Below, piece after piece: positions 26,931 through 34,615 of a stretch of 64,000 nt of DNA. The DNA comes from Aquidulcibacter sp041160865. Its GTDB lineage: Bacteria; Pseudomonadota; Alphaproteobacteria; Caulobacterales; Aquidulcibacteraceae. The position numbers and the translations under genes were made by a program. Location: positions 1 through 64,000 of the forward strand of contig JBEAVQ010000003.1 of assembly GCA_041160865.1 (NCBI GenBank), in the 5' to 3' direction. Each line of letters begins with the position of its first letter. Positions within the stretch are counted from its first letter, which is position 1. The notes below the pieces were generated by a model, which did not search any database, was not told the DNA's origin, and saw only the letters and a program-made list of their open reading frames with translations.

Positions 26931-27365
26931 TTAGTCGTCGCGGTGAATGCGCTCTGACCGCTCATGGCGTTCTTGGGCTTCCAAGCTCAAGGTCGCCACC
27001 GGGCGGGCCATCAACCGGCCCAAGGAGATGGGTTCACCGGTTTCATCGCAATAACCGTATGAGCCATCCTCAATCCGACGCAACGCTGCATCGATCTTGG
27101 AAATCAGCTTGCGTTGACGGTCACGTGCCCGCAACTCAATATTTTTATCGGTCTCAGCAGAGGCGCGGTCAGCTACATCAGGCAGAGAGGCGGTCTCAGT
27201 CTGCAGATGCGACAATGTATCCTTGGAGTCGGCCAGGAGCGACCCCTTCCAATCCTGCAACTTTCTGCGGAAATACTCGCGCTGCCGTTCATTCATGAAC
27301 TCTTCGTCGTCGGAAGGCACATAGTCACTTGGCACATCGGTGTTTGGCATAACTATCGTCGTCAT
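26931..27365 (-). CDS. dksA: DksA-type RNA polymerase-binding regulator, zinc cysteines reduced to one
   Basis: A 144-residue coiled-coil protein that would bind in the RNA polymerase secondary channel and act with ppGpp. The coiled-coil tip D-x-x-D-R-A is present as DVADRA (63-68). The zinc-finger region YGYCDETGEPISLGRL keeps only Cys106; the other three canonical positions are Thr109, Ser127 and Ala130, a known alphaproteobacterial variant that does not need zinc. The start at 27365 follows AGGGG; the in-frame extension to 27455 is probably leader. It sits inside the flagellar cluster but is a global regulator. Confidence 0.9.
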   Translation of the reverse strand: MTTIVMPNTDVPSDYVPSDDEEFMNERQREYFRRKLQDWKGSLLADSKDTLSHLQTETASLPDVADRASAETDKNIELRARDRQRKLISKIDAALRRIEDGSYGYCDETGEPISLGRLMARPVATLSLEAQERHERSERIHRDD

Positions 27366-27545
27366 GACGTACCCCTGCTTCTGCATGTGATCGATGAAGG
27401 CATCGCACGATCTCCTCGCGCTATAGTGAAGCCCGAGAGGGCTCGCAAGGCGCAAGAAACATTGGGCTGGGCCCTCTACTGCTAAAAGACCAAGCTACTG
27501 GCCACAACACCAAGATGGGCTCTGAAAATCGACTGCCCGACACCC

Positions 27546-27965
27546 CTAAAGGGCGCGCTCTAGTTTGGCGAGTTCGACTTCAGCGCGCAGTTCCACATCA
27601 TCGAGAAGTGCGTTCAAGGCTGGATCATCCACAGCATCGCGGTGCTCGCGCAGGGTTTGAGAGAGGCGCGCCACTTGTTCGCGATTGACGCCCCCACCCA
27701 AAATCGCAACACGTATCTCGTCCAATTGGTCCAGGAGGGTGGATGAGCGGCGGGTCGCGCGACGGCGGCGCTCAACCACATCATCTTCGCCCTGCAAGGC
27801 CAAAAGCGCACCCACATTCGCGATTGAGGTTGCGGACATGGCGCGATTGACTTGCGCTGGCCCTCCTTCGACTTGCCCGGGCAGCACAAATCCAGATGCC
27901 GCGCCGCCAGTAGCACGACGAGCCCCGGAAACAGCGGATGTGGACGTTGGCGCATTAACTTTCAT
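27546..27965 (-). CDS. fliX: Flagellar assembly regulator FliX
   Basis: A 139-residue protein. In Caulobacter FliX links early basal-body assembly to activation of FlbD and so to sigma-54 class III genes. The Gly/Ala/Ser-rich N-terminus with GFVLPGQVEGGP and the helical C-terminus with LLDQLDEIRVAILGGGV and DDVELRAEVELAKLERAL match the family. It is divergent from flgI, as in Caulobacter, with a perfect CtrA box 26 bases upstream of its start. Its presence narrows the organism to the Caulobacterales and relatives. Confidence 0.88.
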   Translation of the reverse strand: MKVNAPTSTSAVSGARRATGGAASGFVLPGQVEGGPAQVNRAMSATSIANVGALLALQGEDDVVERRRRATRRSSTLLDQLDEIRVAILGGGVNREQVARLSQTLREHRDAVDDPALNALLDDVELRAEVELAKLERAL

Positions 27966-27990
27966 AAATGCAATTCATGGGCCGCCCCGG

Positions 27991-28005
27991 TTAAGACCTG
28001 ATTAA
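27991..28005 (-). promoter_or_regulatory. CtrA-type box TTAA-N7-TTAA upstream of fliX
   Basis: TTAAGACCTGATTAA matches TTAA-N7-TTAA exactly; read toward fliX it is TTAATCAGGTCTTAAC, also matching the trailing C of the consensus. It lies 26 bases from the fliX start and overlaps where the -35 region is expected. Confidence 0.7.
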
Positions 28006-28051
28006 TGGGTGACATAAGTTAGCGGGAAGACGGCAGAATGCCACCAGTCCT

Positions 28052-28066
28052 AGGCAAACCTTGCCG
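28052..28066. promoter_or_regulatory. FlbD/ftr-like site in the fliX/flgI divergent region
   Basis: AGGCAAACCTTGCCG differs by one base from the CGGCA-N5-TGCCG palindrome seen twice before flgF. It lies about 80-90 bases before the flgI start and about 90 bases from fliX. FlbD control of flgI is inferred. Confidence 0.5.
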
Positions 28067-28143
28067 ATCCAATTGAAAGCCCGCGCCAAAACATGCCAAT
28101 TAAGCTAATGTTTTAAAATGCTTTTTTCCATCAAGATTGCGGC

Positions 28144-29307
28144 ATGGATTTAGCATGGTCAAAAACAATGACACAGATAATTACGCTCGTATTCCGTCTT
28201 TTTTCTGCAGCCCTCATGCTCGGGCTGATCAGCCTATGGTGTGCTTGGCCTGCCGCAGCTCTTGCCCAATCGCGTATTAAGGATTTGGTGCAGATCGAAG
28301 GGGTCCGCGACAACCAATTGATCGGCTATGGCATTGTGGTTGGTCTGCCTGGGACTGGCGACGGTCTGCGCAATTCGCCCTTCACCAAGCAAAGCTTGGA
28401 AGCCATGCTGGAGCGAATGGGCGTCAACACCCGCGAACAAAATCTGCAAACCAAAAACGTTGCCGCCGTCATGGTAACGGCGAGCCTACCCCCTTTTGCC
28501 ACTCAAGGCACCCGACTTGATATTTCGGTCTCAGCCTTTGGCGATGCCAAAAGCTTAGAGGGCGGCACCTTGCTCGTGACCCCAATGATGGGCGCAGATG
28601 GTCAAGTCTATGCTGTTGCCCAAGGCCAGCTGACAGTCGGTGGTTTTACGGCGACCGGCAATTCTGGAACGAGTGTTAGCCGAGGCGTCAGCACCAATGG
28701 CCGCATTGCCAACGGTGCCCTGATTGAGCGCGAGCTTCATTTTGACCTTGCTGGTCAAACCGAGCTTCGCCTTGCCTTGCGCAACCCAGATTTCACAACC
28801 GCTCGCCGCATCGCTAACGCCATCAACACCAATTTAGGTGTCGCAGCCGCCTCGGTAGAAAACCCTTCAACGGTCGTTCTTTCAAAACCCATTGGCTATC
28901 CAGGCGACATGGTCAGCCTGATCGGCAGGGTTGAGCGCCTAAATGTAACCCCTGATCAGGTTGCTAAGATTGTGGTTGATGAAGCCTCCGGCATTGTGGT
29001 GATGGGTGATAATGTGCGGGTCTCTACTGTCGCGGTAGCCCAAGGCAATCTGACCGTCTCGGTGCAGGAGACGCCCCTCGTCAGCCAACCTAACCCGCTG
29101 AGCCAGGGCGAAACGACCGTCGTGCCACGGTCCAGCGTCACGGTTGATGAAGATAAGGGCGACCTCACCGTCATTCGGGGCGGCGTGCCGTTGCGCGATC
29201 TGGTCGAGGGCCTCAATTCTCTGGGCGTCAACCCACGTGACCTCATTCAAATTCTTCAGGCGCTAAAAGCCTCTGGTGCGCTGCAAGCTGACATCGAAGT
29301 GATGTAA
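28144..29307 (+). CDS. flgI: Flagellar P-ring protein FlgI
   Basis: A 387-residue periplasmic protein forming the P ring. A signal peptide ends near AAALAQ (about residue 41), followed by the invariant SRIKDLVQIEGVRDNQLIG and GIVVGLPGTGDG. The C-terminal half has LVEGLNSLGVNPRDLIQILQ. An alternative ATG at 28168 gives a shorter, more typical signal peptide; neither start has a strong ribosome site. It heads flgI, flgJ-like and flbY, divergent from fliX. Confidence 0.94.
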   Translation: MDLAWSKTMTQIITLVFRLFSAALMLGLISLWCAWPAAALAQSRIKDLVQIEGVRDNQLIGYGIVVGLPGTGDGLRNSPFTKQSLEAMLERMGVNTREQNLQTKNVAAVMVTASLPPFATQGTRLDISVSAFGDAKSLEGGTLLVTPMMGADGQVYAVAQGQLTVGGFTATGNSGTSVSRGVSTNGRIANGALIERELHFDLAGQTELRLALRNPDFTTARRIANAINTNLGVAAASVENPSTVVLSKPIGYPGDMVSLIGRVERLNVTPDQVAKIVVDEASGIVVMGDNVRVSTVAVAQGNLTVSVQETPLVSQPNPLSQGETTVVPRSSVTVDEDKGDLTVIRGGVPLRDLVEGLNSLGVNPRDLIQILQALKASGALQADIEVM

Positions 29308-29321
29308 GGGAACCACAGAAT

Positions 29322-29663
29322 ATGGATAGTATCGCCCCCGTAATGCCTTTTCCAAAAACCCAGTCGACCTCGGTTGAGGTGTTGGGTGCACGCGCAAAAA
29401 CGCTGAAGTCAAACGCCGAGATGGACAAGACCGCGCGGGAATTCGAACGCATGGCCTTGGCGCAGATGCTGTCGCTCATGGAGACAGACACTGACCTCTC
29501 GGATTCCATGTTTGGCGGTGGTGCGGCAGAGCGCGCATTTCGCCCCTTCTTAACCGAGGAATATGCCAAGGGCTTCAGCGAACAAGGCGGGATCGGCATC
29601 GCCACCGCCGTGAAACGAGAAATGCTCAAAATCCAAGAACGTGCACAAGCAGCGGGAGTATAG
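29322..29663 (+). CDS. flgJ: Rod-binding protein (FlgJ N-terminal domain only)
   Basis: A 113-residue protein matching the rod-capping N-terminal domain of FlgJ: AREFERMALAQMLSLMETDT, then MFGGGAAERAFRPFLTEEYA and a hydrophobic GGIGIATAV. The muramidase domain found in enterobacterial FlgJ is absent, as is usual in alphaproteobacteria, so a separate lytic enzyme must open the peptidoglycan. It lies 15 bases after flgI and 4 before the next gene. Confidence 0.85.
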   Translation: MDSIAPVMPFPKTQSTSVEVLGARAKTLKSNAEMDKTAREFERMALAQMLSLMETDTDLSDSMFGGGAAERAFRPFLTEEYAKGFSEQGGIGIATAVKREMLKIQERAQAAGV

Positions 29664-29666
29664 ATC

Positions 29667-30104
29667 ATGACCCTAATGGCCAACGACCCAAGCGATTTAC
29701 TTGACCAATTGATCCTCTTAACGCGTCGGCTTGCTGATCTTGCAGAAAGACAGGCGGCACTGTTTGAAGGCAGTCGGTTCCTAGAGGCCCAATCCCTGAA
29801 TGAGGAATCCGCACGTTTAGCCAATGTCTATGCATTGGAAAGCCGACGGATTGCCCAAAACCCGAAAATGCTCGAAGGCGTGCCCCCCGTACTGAAGGCA
29901 ACCCTGACGGTGGAGACAGAGCGCTTTAAGGCTGCCATGGAAGCCCATGAGCGGGCGTTGGGACGTCAGCGCGCCTTGGCTGAGGGCTTGGTCCGCGCAA
30001 TTGCCGAGGAAGCAGTGGCAGCCCGCCCGACACCTGTGGCTTACGGCCCCGGCGCTCAAGCCTTCCGCGATACCAGCGCCGTTGCCCTTGATCGTCGGGC
30101 TTGA
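29667..30104 (+). CDS. flbY: FlbY/FlgN-like small helical flagellar protein
   Basis: A 145-residue, almost entirely helical protein. The position directly after flgI and the rod-binding gene corresponds to flbY of Caulobacter, and the length and coiled-coil pattern fit the FlgN-type export chaperone fold. There is no catalytic motif. The start is well supported by GGGAG eight bases upstream. The gene is followed by a compound palindrome and a strong terminator. The name is by context and pattern rather than strong motifs. Confidence 0.65.
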   Translation: MTLMANDPSDLLDQLILLTRRLADLAERQAALFEGSRFLEAQSLNEESARLANVYALESRRIAQNPKMLEGVPPVLKATLTVETERFKAAMEAHERALGRQRALAEGLVRAIAEEAVAARPTPVAYGPGAQAFRDTSAVALDRRA

Positions 30105-30157
30105 GATAAAAATTTCTATCCGCAGCCGAATAGCTATGGATTGATAGTTAATGCTGA

Positions 30158-30230
30158 AAAACCCTTCACCGCCTTCAGCGGAGCTTCCCCGCAAGCGGGG
30201 AAGCTGTCCCGAAGGGACTGAAGGGGTTTC
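30158..30230. repeat. Extragenic palindromic (REP-like) element
   Basis: A nested inverted repeat. The core is AGCTTCCCCGC, an AA loop and GCGGGGAAGCT (30182-30205), followed by the small hairpin TCCCGAAGGGA (30207-30217). Outer arms CCTTCAG (30172-30178) and CTGAAGG (30218-30224) enclose it. Elements of this build are dispersed between genes in many proteobacterial genomes. It sits between convergent transcription units. Confidence 0.65.
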
Positions 30231-30248
30231 GACAAAACCACACAGCAA

Positions 30249-30274
30249 AAAGGCCGCCCCGAGGGGCGGCCTTT
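30249..30274. terminator. Strong bidirectional terminator between flbY and petC
   Basis: AAAGGCCGCCCC pairs with GGGGCGGCCTTT around a tight GA-centred loop. A-rich sequence flanks the left arm and T-rich the right, so it works as a terminator for both the flagellar operon and the convergent pet operon. Confidence 0.85.
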
Positions 30275-30298
30275 GTCATTGTAGAAGCCTGAATGACC

Positions 30299-31129
30299 TC
30301 AGTGCTCAACGTTGCGCCACACTTGGCGGTACGAGAACCACAGCAGGATGGTCAACACTAATAGAAATGCCATCACGCCAAAACCTGTAATCTTGCGTTG
30401 GGTCTGATGGGGTTCAGAAGCCCAGCTCAAGAAGGCCACAACGTCACGGGACATTTGGTCAACAGTTGGCTTGACGCCCTTATTGGCTTCAGTATCCGCA
30501 TAGGTCACTTGTTCATCGACGATTGGAGGACCCATCGCAATCACGCCACCAGGCATATACGGATTATAGTACTTGCCCTCTGGAATGGACTTACCCTTGG
30601 GAGGCGTTTGATCATAGCCACTCAAAAGCGAGTAGACATAATCACCGCCGTTGTGACGTGCTTTAATCAGAGCCGACATATCGGGAGGCATCGACCCACC
30701 GTTAGCCGCTTTTGCTTGTGATGCGTTTTCAAACGGTGACACAAACTTGTCTGCTGGCAGGCCTGGACGTTCTTCCTCATTGCCGTCTGGATCCACCGCT
30801 TTCACGGTGTAGGTGGCAGCAATGGCCTTGATGACTGGGTTTTCGTTCGGGTTTGGATATTTGGGATCATAGAACGGGCCATGTTCATCACCGAGGTTAC
30901 GGTAATGCAGTAAGTTCATCGAATGGCAGCCCGAGCAGACTTCCTTATAAACTTGGAAGCCGCGTTGTAGCTGGGCCCGGTCAAAGCGACCAAATGGGCC
31001 TTCCCAAGAGCCATTGACTTCCCGTGGATGCTTGACCTCGCCAGCAGCTTGCGAGCTGCTGGTGAAGGCCACGACAGACACAAGGCCTAAGACCCCGGCG
31101 ATAAATCGGCGTGCGAAAGTTGGTTTCAT
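30299..31129 (-). CDS. petC: Cytochrome c1 of the bc1 complex
   Basis: A 276-residue membrane-anchored c-type cytochrome of ubiquinol:cytochrome c oxidoreductase. A signal peptide covers about 1-29 (SSSQA-A). The haem site is CSGCH in VCSGCHSMN, and the C-terminal membrane anchor lies at about 247-268 (VMAFLLVLTILLWFSY). The start at 31129 has GAGGAA eight bases upstream; an ATG at 31144 that overlaps the petB stop (ATGA) is also in frame. Last gene of petABC, followed by a strong terminator. Confidence 0.95.
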   Translation of the reverse strand: MKPTFARRFIAGVLGLVSVVAFTSSSQAAGEVKHPREVNGSWEGPFGRFDRAQLQRGFQVYKEVCSGCHSMNLLHYRNLGDEHGPFYDPKYPNPNENPVIKAIAATYTVKAVDPDGNEEERPGLPADKFVSPFENASQAKAANGGSMPPDMSALIKARHNGGDYVYSLLSGYDQTPPKGKSIPEGKYYNPYMPGGVIAMGPPIVDEQVTYADTEANKGVKPTVDQMSRDVVAFLSWASEPHQTQRKITGFGVMAFLLVLTILLWFSYRQVWRNVEH

Positions 31130-31140
31130 TACAAAGTTCC

Positions 31141-32430
31141 TCATTCCGCCGGTACAGTTGCAGCAGACACGCCTGCCGACTTCTTGTGGGATTGCAGAAT
31201 CGAGTCAGCAATCGACGCAGGGGGGGTTTGGGGTTTCTCAATCACGCCCAATACTGGGAGAACGACCAAGAAATAAGCGAAGTAGAAGATCGTACAGATC
31301 AGTGAGATCGCCGTCCAGGGTGGTTCAGCCGGCATGGCACCACATACAGCCAGCATCAGGAAGTTCAGCACAAAGGCGAACCACCACATGCGGGCGACTG
31401 GGCGATAGCGCATGGACTTGATCTTGGACGAGTCGAGCCAAGGCAAGGCGAACAAAATCAGGATCGCACCACCCATCGCAATCACGCCGCCGAACTTGGC
31501 ATCAATGATCAAGACGTCGAAGGTAATCGCCCGAAGGATCGCATAGAAGGGCAATAGATACCATTCAGGCACGATGTGCGCTGGCGTCACTTGGTTGTTG
31601 GCAGGGATGTAATTGTCTGGGTGACCCAAGGTGTTGGGGCCGAAGAAGACAAAGCCAGCAAAGATCAGCAAGAAGACGCAGATCGCAAACGCATCCTTGA
31701 TTGTGTAGTAAGGATGGAATGGAAGGGTTTCTTTCTTCACATCTTGGACTTCAACACCGGTTGGGTTGTTGTTGCCAGGCACATGCAACGCCCAGATGTG
31801 CAAGACCACGACGCCTGCAATCACGAACGGCAGGAGATAGTGGAGCGAGAAGAAGCGGTTCAAGGTCGCATTGTCGACGGCAAAGCCGCCGAGCAACCAA
31901 GTTTTGATCGAGTCACCGATGAAAGGAACCGCACCCACGATGTTGGTGATCACGGTTGCGCCCCACAAGGACATCTGACCCCAAGGCAACACGTAACCCA
32001 TGAAGGCGGTGATGATCATCAGCAAGAAGATGATGACACCCAAGCCCCACAAGATTTCGCGAGGTGCTTTGTACGATCCGTAATAAAGACCACGGAAGAT
32101 GTGGATGTAAACGGCCAAGAAGAACATGCTGGCCCCGTTGGAGTGCATGAAGCGCACCAACCAGCCATAGTTCACATCCCGCATGATGCGCTCAACGGAG
32201 TTAAAGGCCAGGTCGACATGTGGCACATAATGCATCGCCAAAATAATCCCGGTGATGATCTGGCTGGCCAAACAGACCGCCAAAATGCCGCCGAACGTGT
32301 ACCAATAGTTCAAGTTCTTTGGGGTTGGAAAATCGACCAGCGTGTCATTCATAAACCGCACGATCGGCAGCCGCGTATCCAACCACTTTTCGAGGTCGGA
32401 CTTAGGCACATAGCTTGAAGGTCCACTCAT
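31141..32430 (-). CDS. petB: Cytochrome b of the bc1 complex
   Basis: A 429-residue integral membrane protein with about eight helices and the two haem b groups. Haem-ligand histidines are visible in LAMHYVPH and FLAVYIHIFRGL (helices B and D), with partners in FMHSNGASMF and LHIWALHVPG. The quinol-site PEWYLLPFYAILRA region (PEWY) is intact. Length fits an alphaproteobacterial bc1 cytochrome b. The ATG at 32430 is preceded by GGATGA and lies 7 bases after the petA stop. Confidence 0.97.
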   Translation of the reverse strand: MSGPSSYVPKSDLEKWLDTRLPIVRFMNDTLVDFPTPKNLNYWYTFGGILAVCLASQIITGIILAMHYVPHVDLAFNSVERIMRDVNYGWLVRFMHSNGASMFFLAVYIHIFRGLYYGSYKAPREILWGLGVIIFLLMIITAFMGYVLPWGQMSLWGATVITNIVGAVPFIGDSIKTWLLGGFAVDNATLNRFFSLHYLLPFVIAGVVVLHIWALHVPGNNNPTGVEVQDVKKETLPFHPYYTIKDAFAICVFLLIFAGFVFFGPNTLGHPDNYIPANNQVTPAHIVPEWYLLPFYAILRAITFDVLIIDAKFGGVIAMGGAILILFALPWLDSSKIKSMRYRPVARMWWFAFVLNFLMLAVCGAMPAEPPWTAISLICTIFYFAYFLVVLPVLGVIEKPQTPPASIADSILQSHKKSAGVSAATVPAE

Positions 32431-32437
32431 GTTCGTA

Positions 32438-33010
32438 TCATCCAATCTTTACGACTGTGCCGCCGGTATAGACGTAGGGCGGAATATAAAGGTTTTTCGG
32501 AGCTGGGCCCTTGCGAATGCGGCCAGCGGTATCGTAGTGCGAGCCATGGCAAGGACAGAACCAGCCGCCGTACTCACCAATATAGCCGGGCTCAGCAATG
32601 CCGACAGGTATACAACCCAAGTGCGTACAGTTTGCTTCCATGATCAGATACTCTGGCTTACCAGGCTGTTCATTGGACTGCATGGTGCGCTGATCGTCTG
32701 TTTGCGGATCCTTTAGATCTGCAGCGTCGTCTTTTTTACCTTGCGCGATTTCCTCAGCGGTCCGGTGACGAACGAATAGCGGCTTACCGCGCCACATGAT
32801 CTTGGTTTGCGAGCCTTCAGCGACTTTGGACACATCAAACTCAATAGATGCCAAAGCGCGCGTATCGGCAGCTGGATTCATTTGATTGATGAGCGGCCAA
32901 GCCAGCATAGCGGCACCGCCCGCTGCTACGGCCCCCGTCGCGACATGGATCATGTCACGCCTTGTTGGTTCTCCGGCTTCGCCGGCTACTTCATGATTGG
33001 TGGCTGACAC
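32438..33010 (-). CDS. petA: Rieske iron-sulfur subunit of the bc1 complex
   Basis: A 190-residue protein with a Tat-like N-terminus TRRDMIHVATGAVAAGG that also serves as membrane anchor, and the 2Fe-2S ligands in CTHLGC and CPCHGSHYD. A GTG start at 33010 with GGGAG nine bases upstream is chosen; the longer frame to 33175 would add a segment not found in Rieske proteins. First gene of petABC. Confidence 0.95.
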   Translation of the reverse strand: MSATNHEVAGEAGEPTRRDMIHVATGAVAAGGAAMLAWPLINQMNPAADTRALASIEFDVSKVAEGSQTKIMWRGKPLFVRHRTAEEIAQGKKDDAADLKDPQTDDQRTMQSNEQPGKPEYLIMEANCTHLGCIPVGIAEPGYIGEYGGWFCPCHGSHYDTAGRIRKGPAPKNLYIPPYVYTGGTVVKIG

Positions 33011-33123
33011 CTTGCTACTCCCGCATTCACACACGTCCAAAACTCGTTTACCGATAAAAGTAGGGCAGTAACGCCTATTGAACGTGCGACGGAACGCCGC
33101 ATCTCGCGGCACCCCCTCCAAAG

Positions 33124-33603
33124 ATGAGATTGCATAACGTGCGCCTAGCTCTCTTTCAACCAGATATCGCGCCAAATCTTGGTGCGGCCATTCGTCTTAC
33201 CGCATGCCTTGGCGTTAGGTTAGACGTAATCGAACCTTGTGGTTTTCCCTTATCAGACAAGGCCTTAAAGCGCGCATCCTTGGATTATGGCGACAAGTGT
33301 AACTGGCAGCGTCACAATAGCTTTGCTGCATTTGCAGCAGCCACAATGCTAGGAAATAGCAGGATTGTATTGATCGAGACGGAGGGAAGCACGCGTTTGA
33401 CCGATTTTGTCTTTGAACCGAGCGATATTTTGATGCTGGGGCGGGAAACCGAGGGGACACCTCCTGACGTCATCGCTGCTTGCCACGCCTGTGTGCGAAT
33501 TCCTATGGCGTCGGGACTGCGCTCTCTTAATGTGGTGACAGCGGGAGCTATCGCCTTAACCGAAGCCATGCGACAAACTGGCGGATGGGCGACGCTGGAT
33601 TAG
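33124..33603 (+). CDS. trmL: tRNA (cytidine/uridine-34 2'-O)-methyltransferase TrmL
   Basis: A 159-residue SPOUT methyltransferase that modifies the wobble base of tRNA-Leu. N-terminal LALFQPDIAPNLGAAIRLTA and the knot motifs ILMLGRETEGTPPDV and RIPMASGLRSLNVVTAGAIA define the family; size is that of single-domain TrmL. It is divergent from petABC and followed by hemF. Confidence 0.92.
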   Translation: MRLHNVRLALFQPDIAPNLGAAIRLTACLGVRLDVIEPCGFPLSDKALKRASLDYGDKCNWQRHNSFAAFAAATMLGNSRIVLIETEGSTRLTDFVFEPSDILMLGRETEGTPPDVIAACHACVRIPMASGLRSLNVVTAGAIALTEAMRQTGGWATLD

Positions 33604-33662
33604 CGTTGTAGGGAGGAAACCGGGACCACTTTCCTGGCAAAAGAACGACAAACGAGGGCAGA

Positions 33663-34532
33663 ATGAGCGAGCAAGACGACCGTAAAGCACAGGCAAGAGC
33701 ATGGTTTGAATCCTTGCGTGATCAGATCATGCAGGCTTTTGAAACCCTCGAAGACGAAGCCGACCCTGCCCTTTACCCTGGAAGTCCCGGCCGATTTGTC
33801 CGCACGCCTTGGAATCGCAAGGAAGAAGCAGGCGGCGGCGGCGTGATGGGAATCATGAAGGGCCGCCTGTTTGAGAAAGTCGGCGTACATGTCTCCACGG
33901 TGATGGGCACGTTTCCAGCCGATTATGCCAAAACCATTCCAGGTGCCTCTGAGGATCCCAGCTTTTGGGCATCAGGGGTCAGTCTGATCGCGCATATGAC
34001 CAATCCACGCGTACCGGCAGTGCATATGAACACTCGCATGATAGCAACAACTGAAAGCTGGTTTGGCGGCGGCGCAGATTTGACGCCCCTGATGGCCTAC
34101 CAGCGTACACAGGACTACCCCGACACGCTGACCTTCCATGCAGCGATGAAGCAGGCGTGCGATGCGCACAACCCTGCCTATTATGCGAAGTTCAAAGACT
34201 GGTGCGACACCTATTTCCATTTGCCCCACCGCGACGAACCTCGAGGAATCGGCGGCATTTTTTATGACCACCACAATACGGGCGCTTGGGAGAAAGATTT
34301 TGCCTTCACCCAAGACGTCGGACGCGCTTTCTTGTCCGTCTATCCTGAAATTGTGCGCGACCGCATGAACGAGACTTGGACTGAGGATGAACGGGAAGCT
34401 CAGCTAATCCAACGCGGTCGTTATGTGGAATATAATCTGCTCTATGACCGGGGTACGACATTTGGCCTCAAGACTGGGGGCAATGTTGAGAGCATCCTCT
34501 CGTCCATGCCACCAATAGTAAAGTGGCCTTAA
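33663..34532 (+). CDS. hemF: Oxygen-dependent coproporphyrinogen III oxidase
   Basis: A 289-residue cytosolic enzyme that converts coproporphyrinogen III to protoporphyrinogen IX with O2 in haem synthesis. Family signatures include AGGGGVMGIMKGRLFEKVGV, FGGGADLTPLM and the C-terminal VEYNLLYDRGTTFGLKTGG. Length is standard. It lies 59 bases after trmL and next to the haem-containing bc1 complex, but separate regulation is likely. Confidence 0.96.
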   Translation: MSEQDDRKAQARAWFESLRDQIMQAFETLEDEADPALYPGSPGRFVRTPWNRKEEAGGGGVMGIMKGRLFEKVGVHVSTVMGTFPADYAKTIPGASEDPSFWASGVSLIAHMTNPRVPAVHMNTRMIATTESWFGGGADLTPLMAYQRTQDYPDTLTFHAAMKQACDAHNPAYYAKFKDWCDTYFHLPHRDEPRGIGGIFYDHHNTGAWEKDFAFTQDVGRAFLSVYPEIVRDRMNETWTEDEREAQLIQRGRYVEYNLLYDRGTTFGLKTGGNVESILSSMPPIVKWP

Positions 34533-34615
34533 ATAGCTCACCAGAAGCTGATTAAACTGTAGCCACTTTTGCTCAAGACTTGGCGCGCTTTAGCGTTTCA
34601 GGCTAAAGCGCCGTT

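Noticed and set aside
28140..28154. GG-N10-GC sigma-54-like element at the flgI start
   Set aside because: Spacing fits, but the TTGC box is TAGC and the transcription start would fall about 3 bases from the ATG at 28168. Too weak to list as a promoter.
31576..32418. 280-codon frame antisense to petB
   Set aside because: Shadow of the highly conserved cytochrome b gene; His/Asp/Gln-rich translation with no domain.
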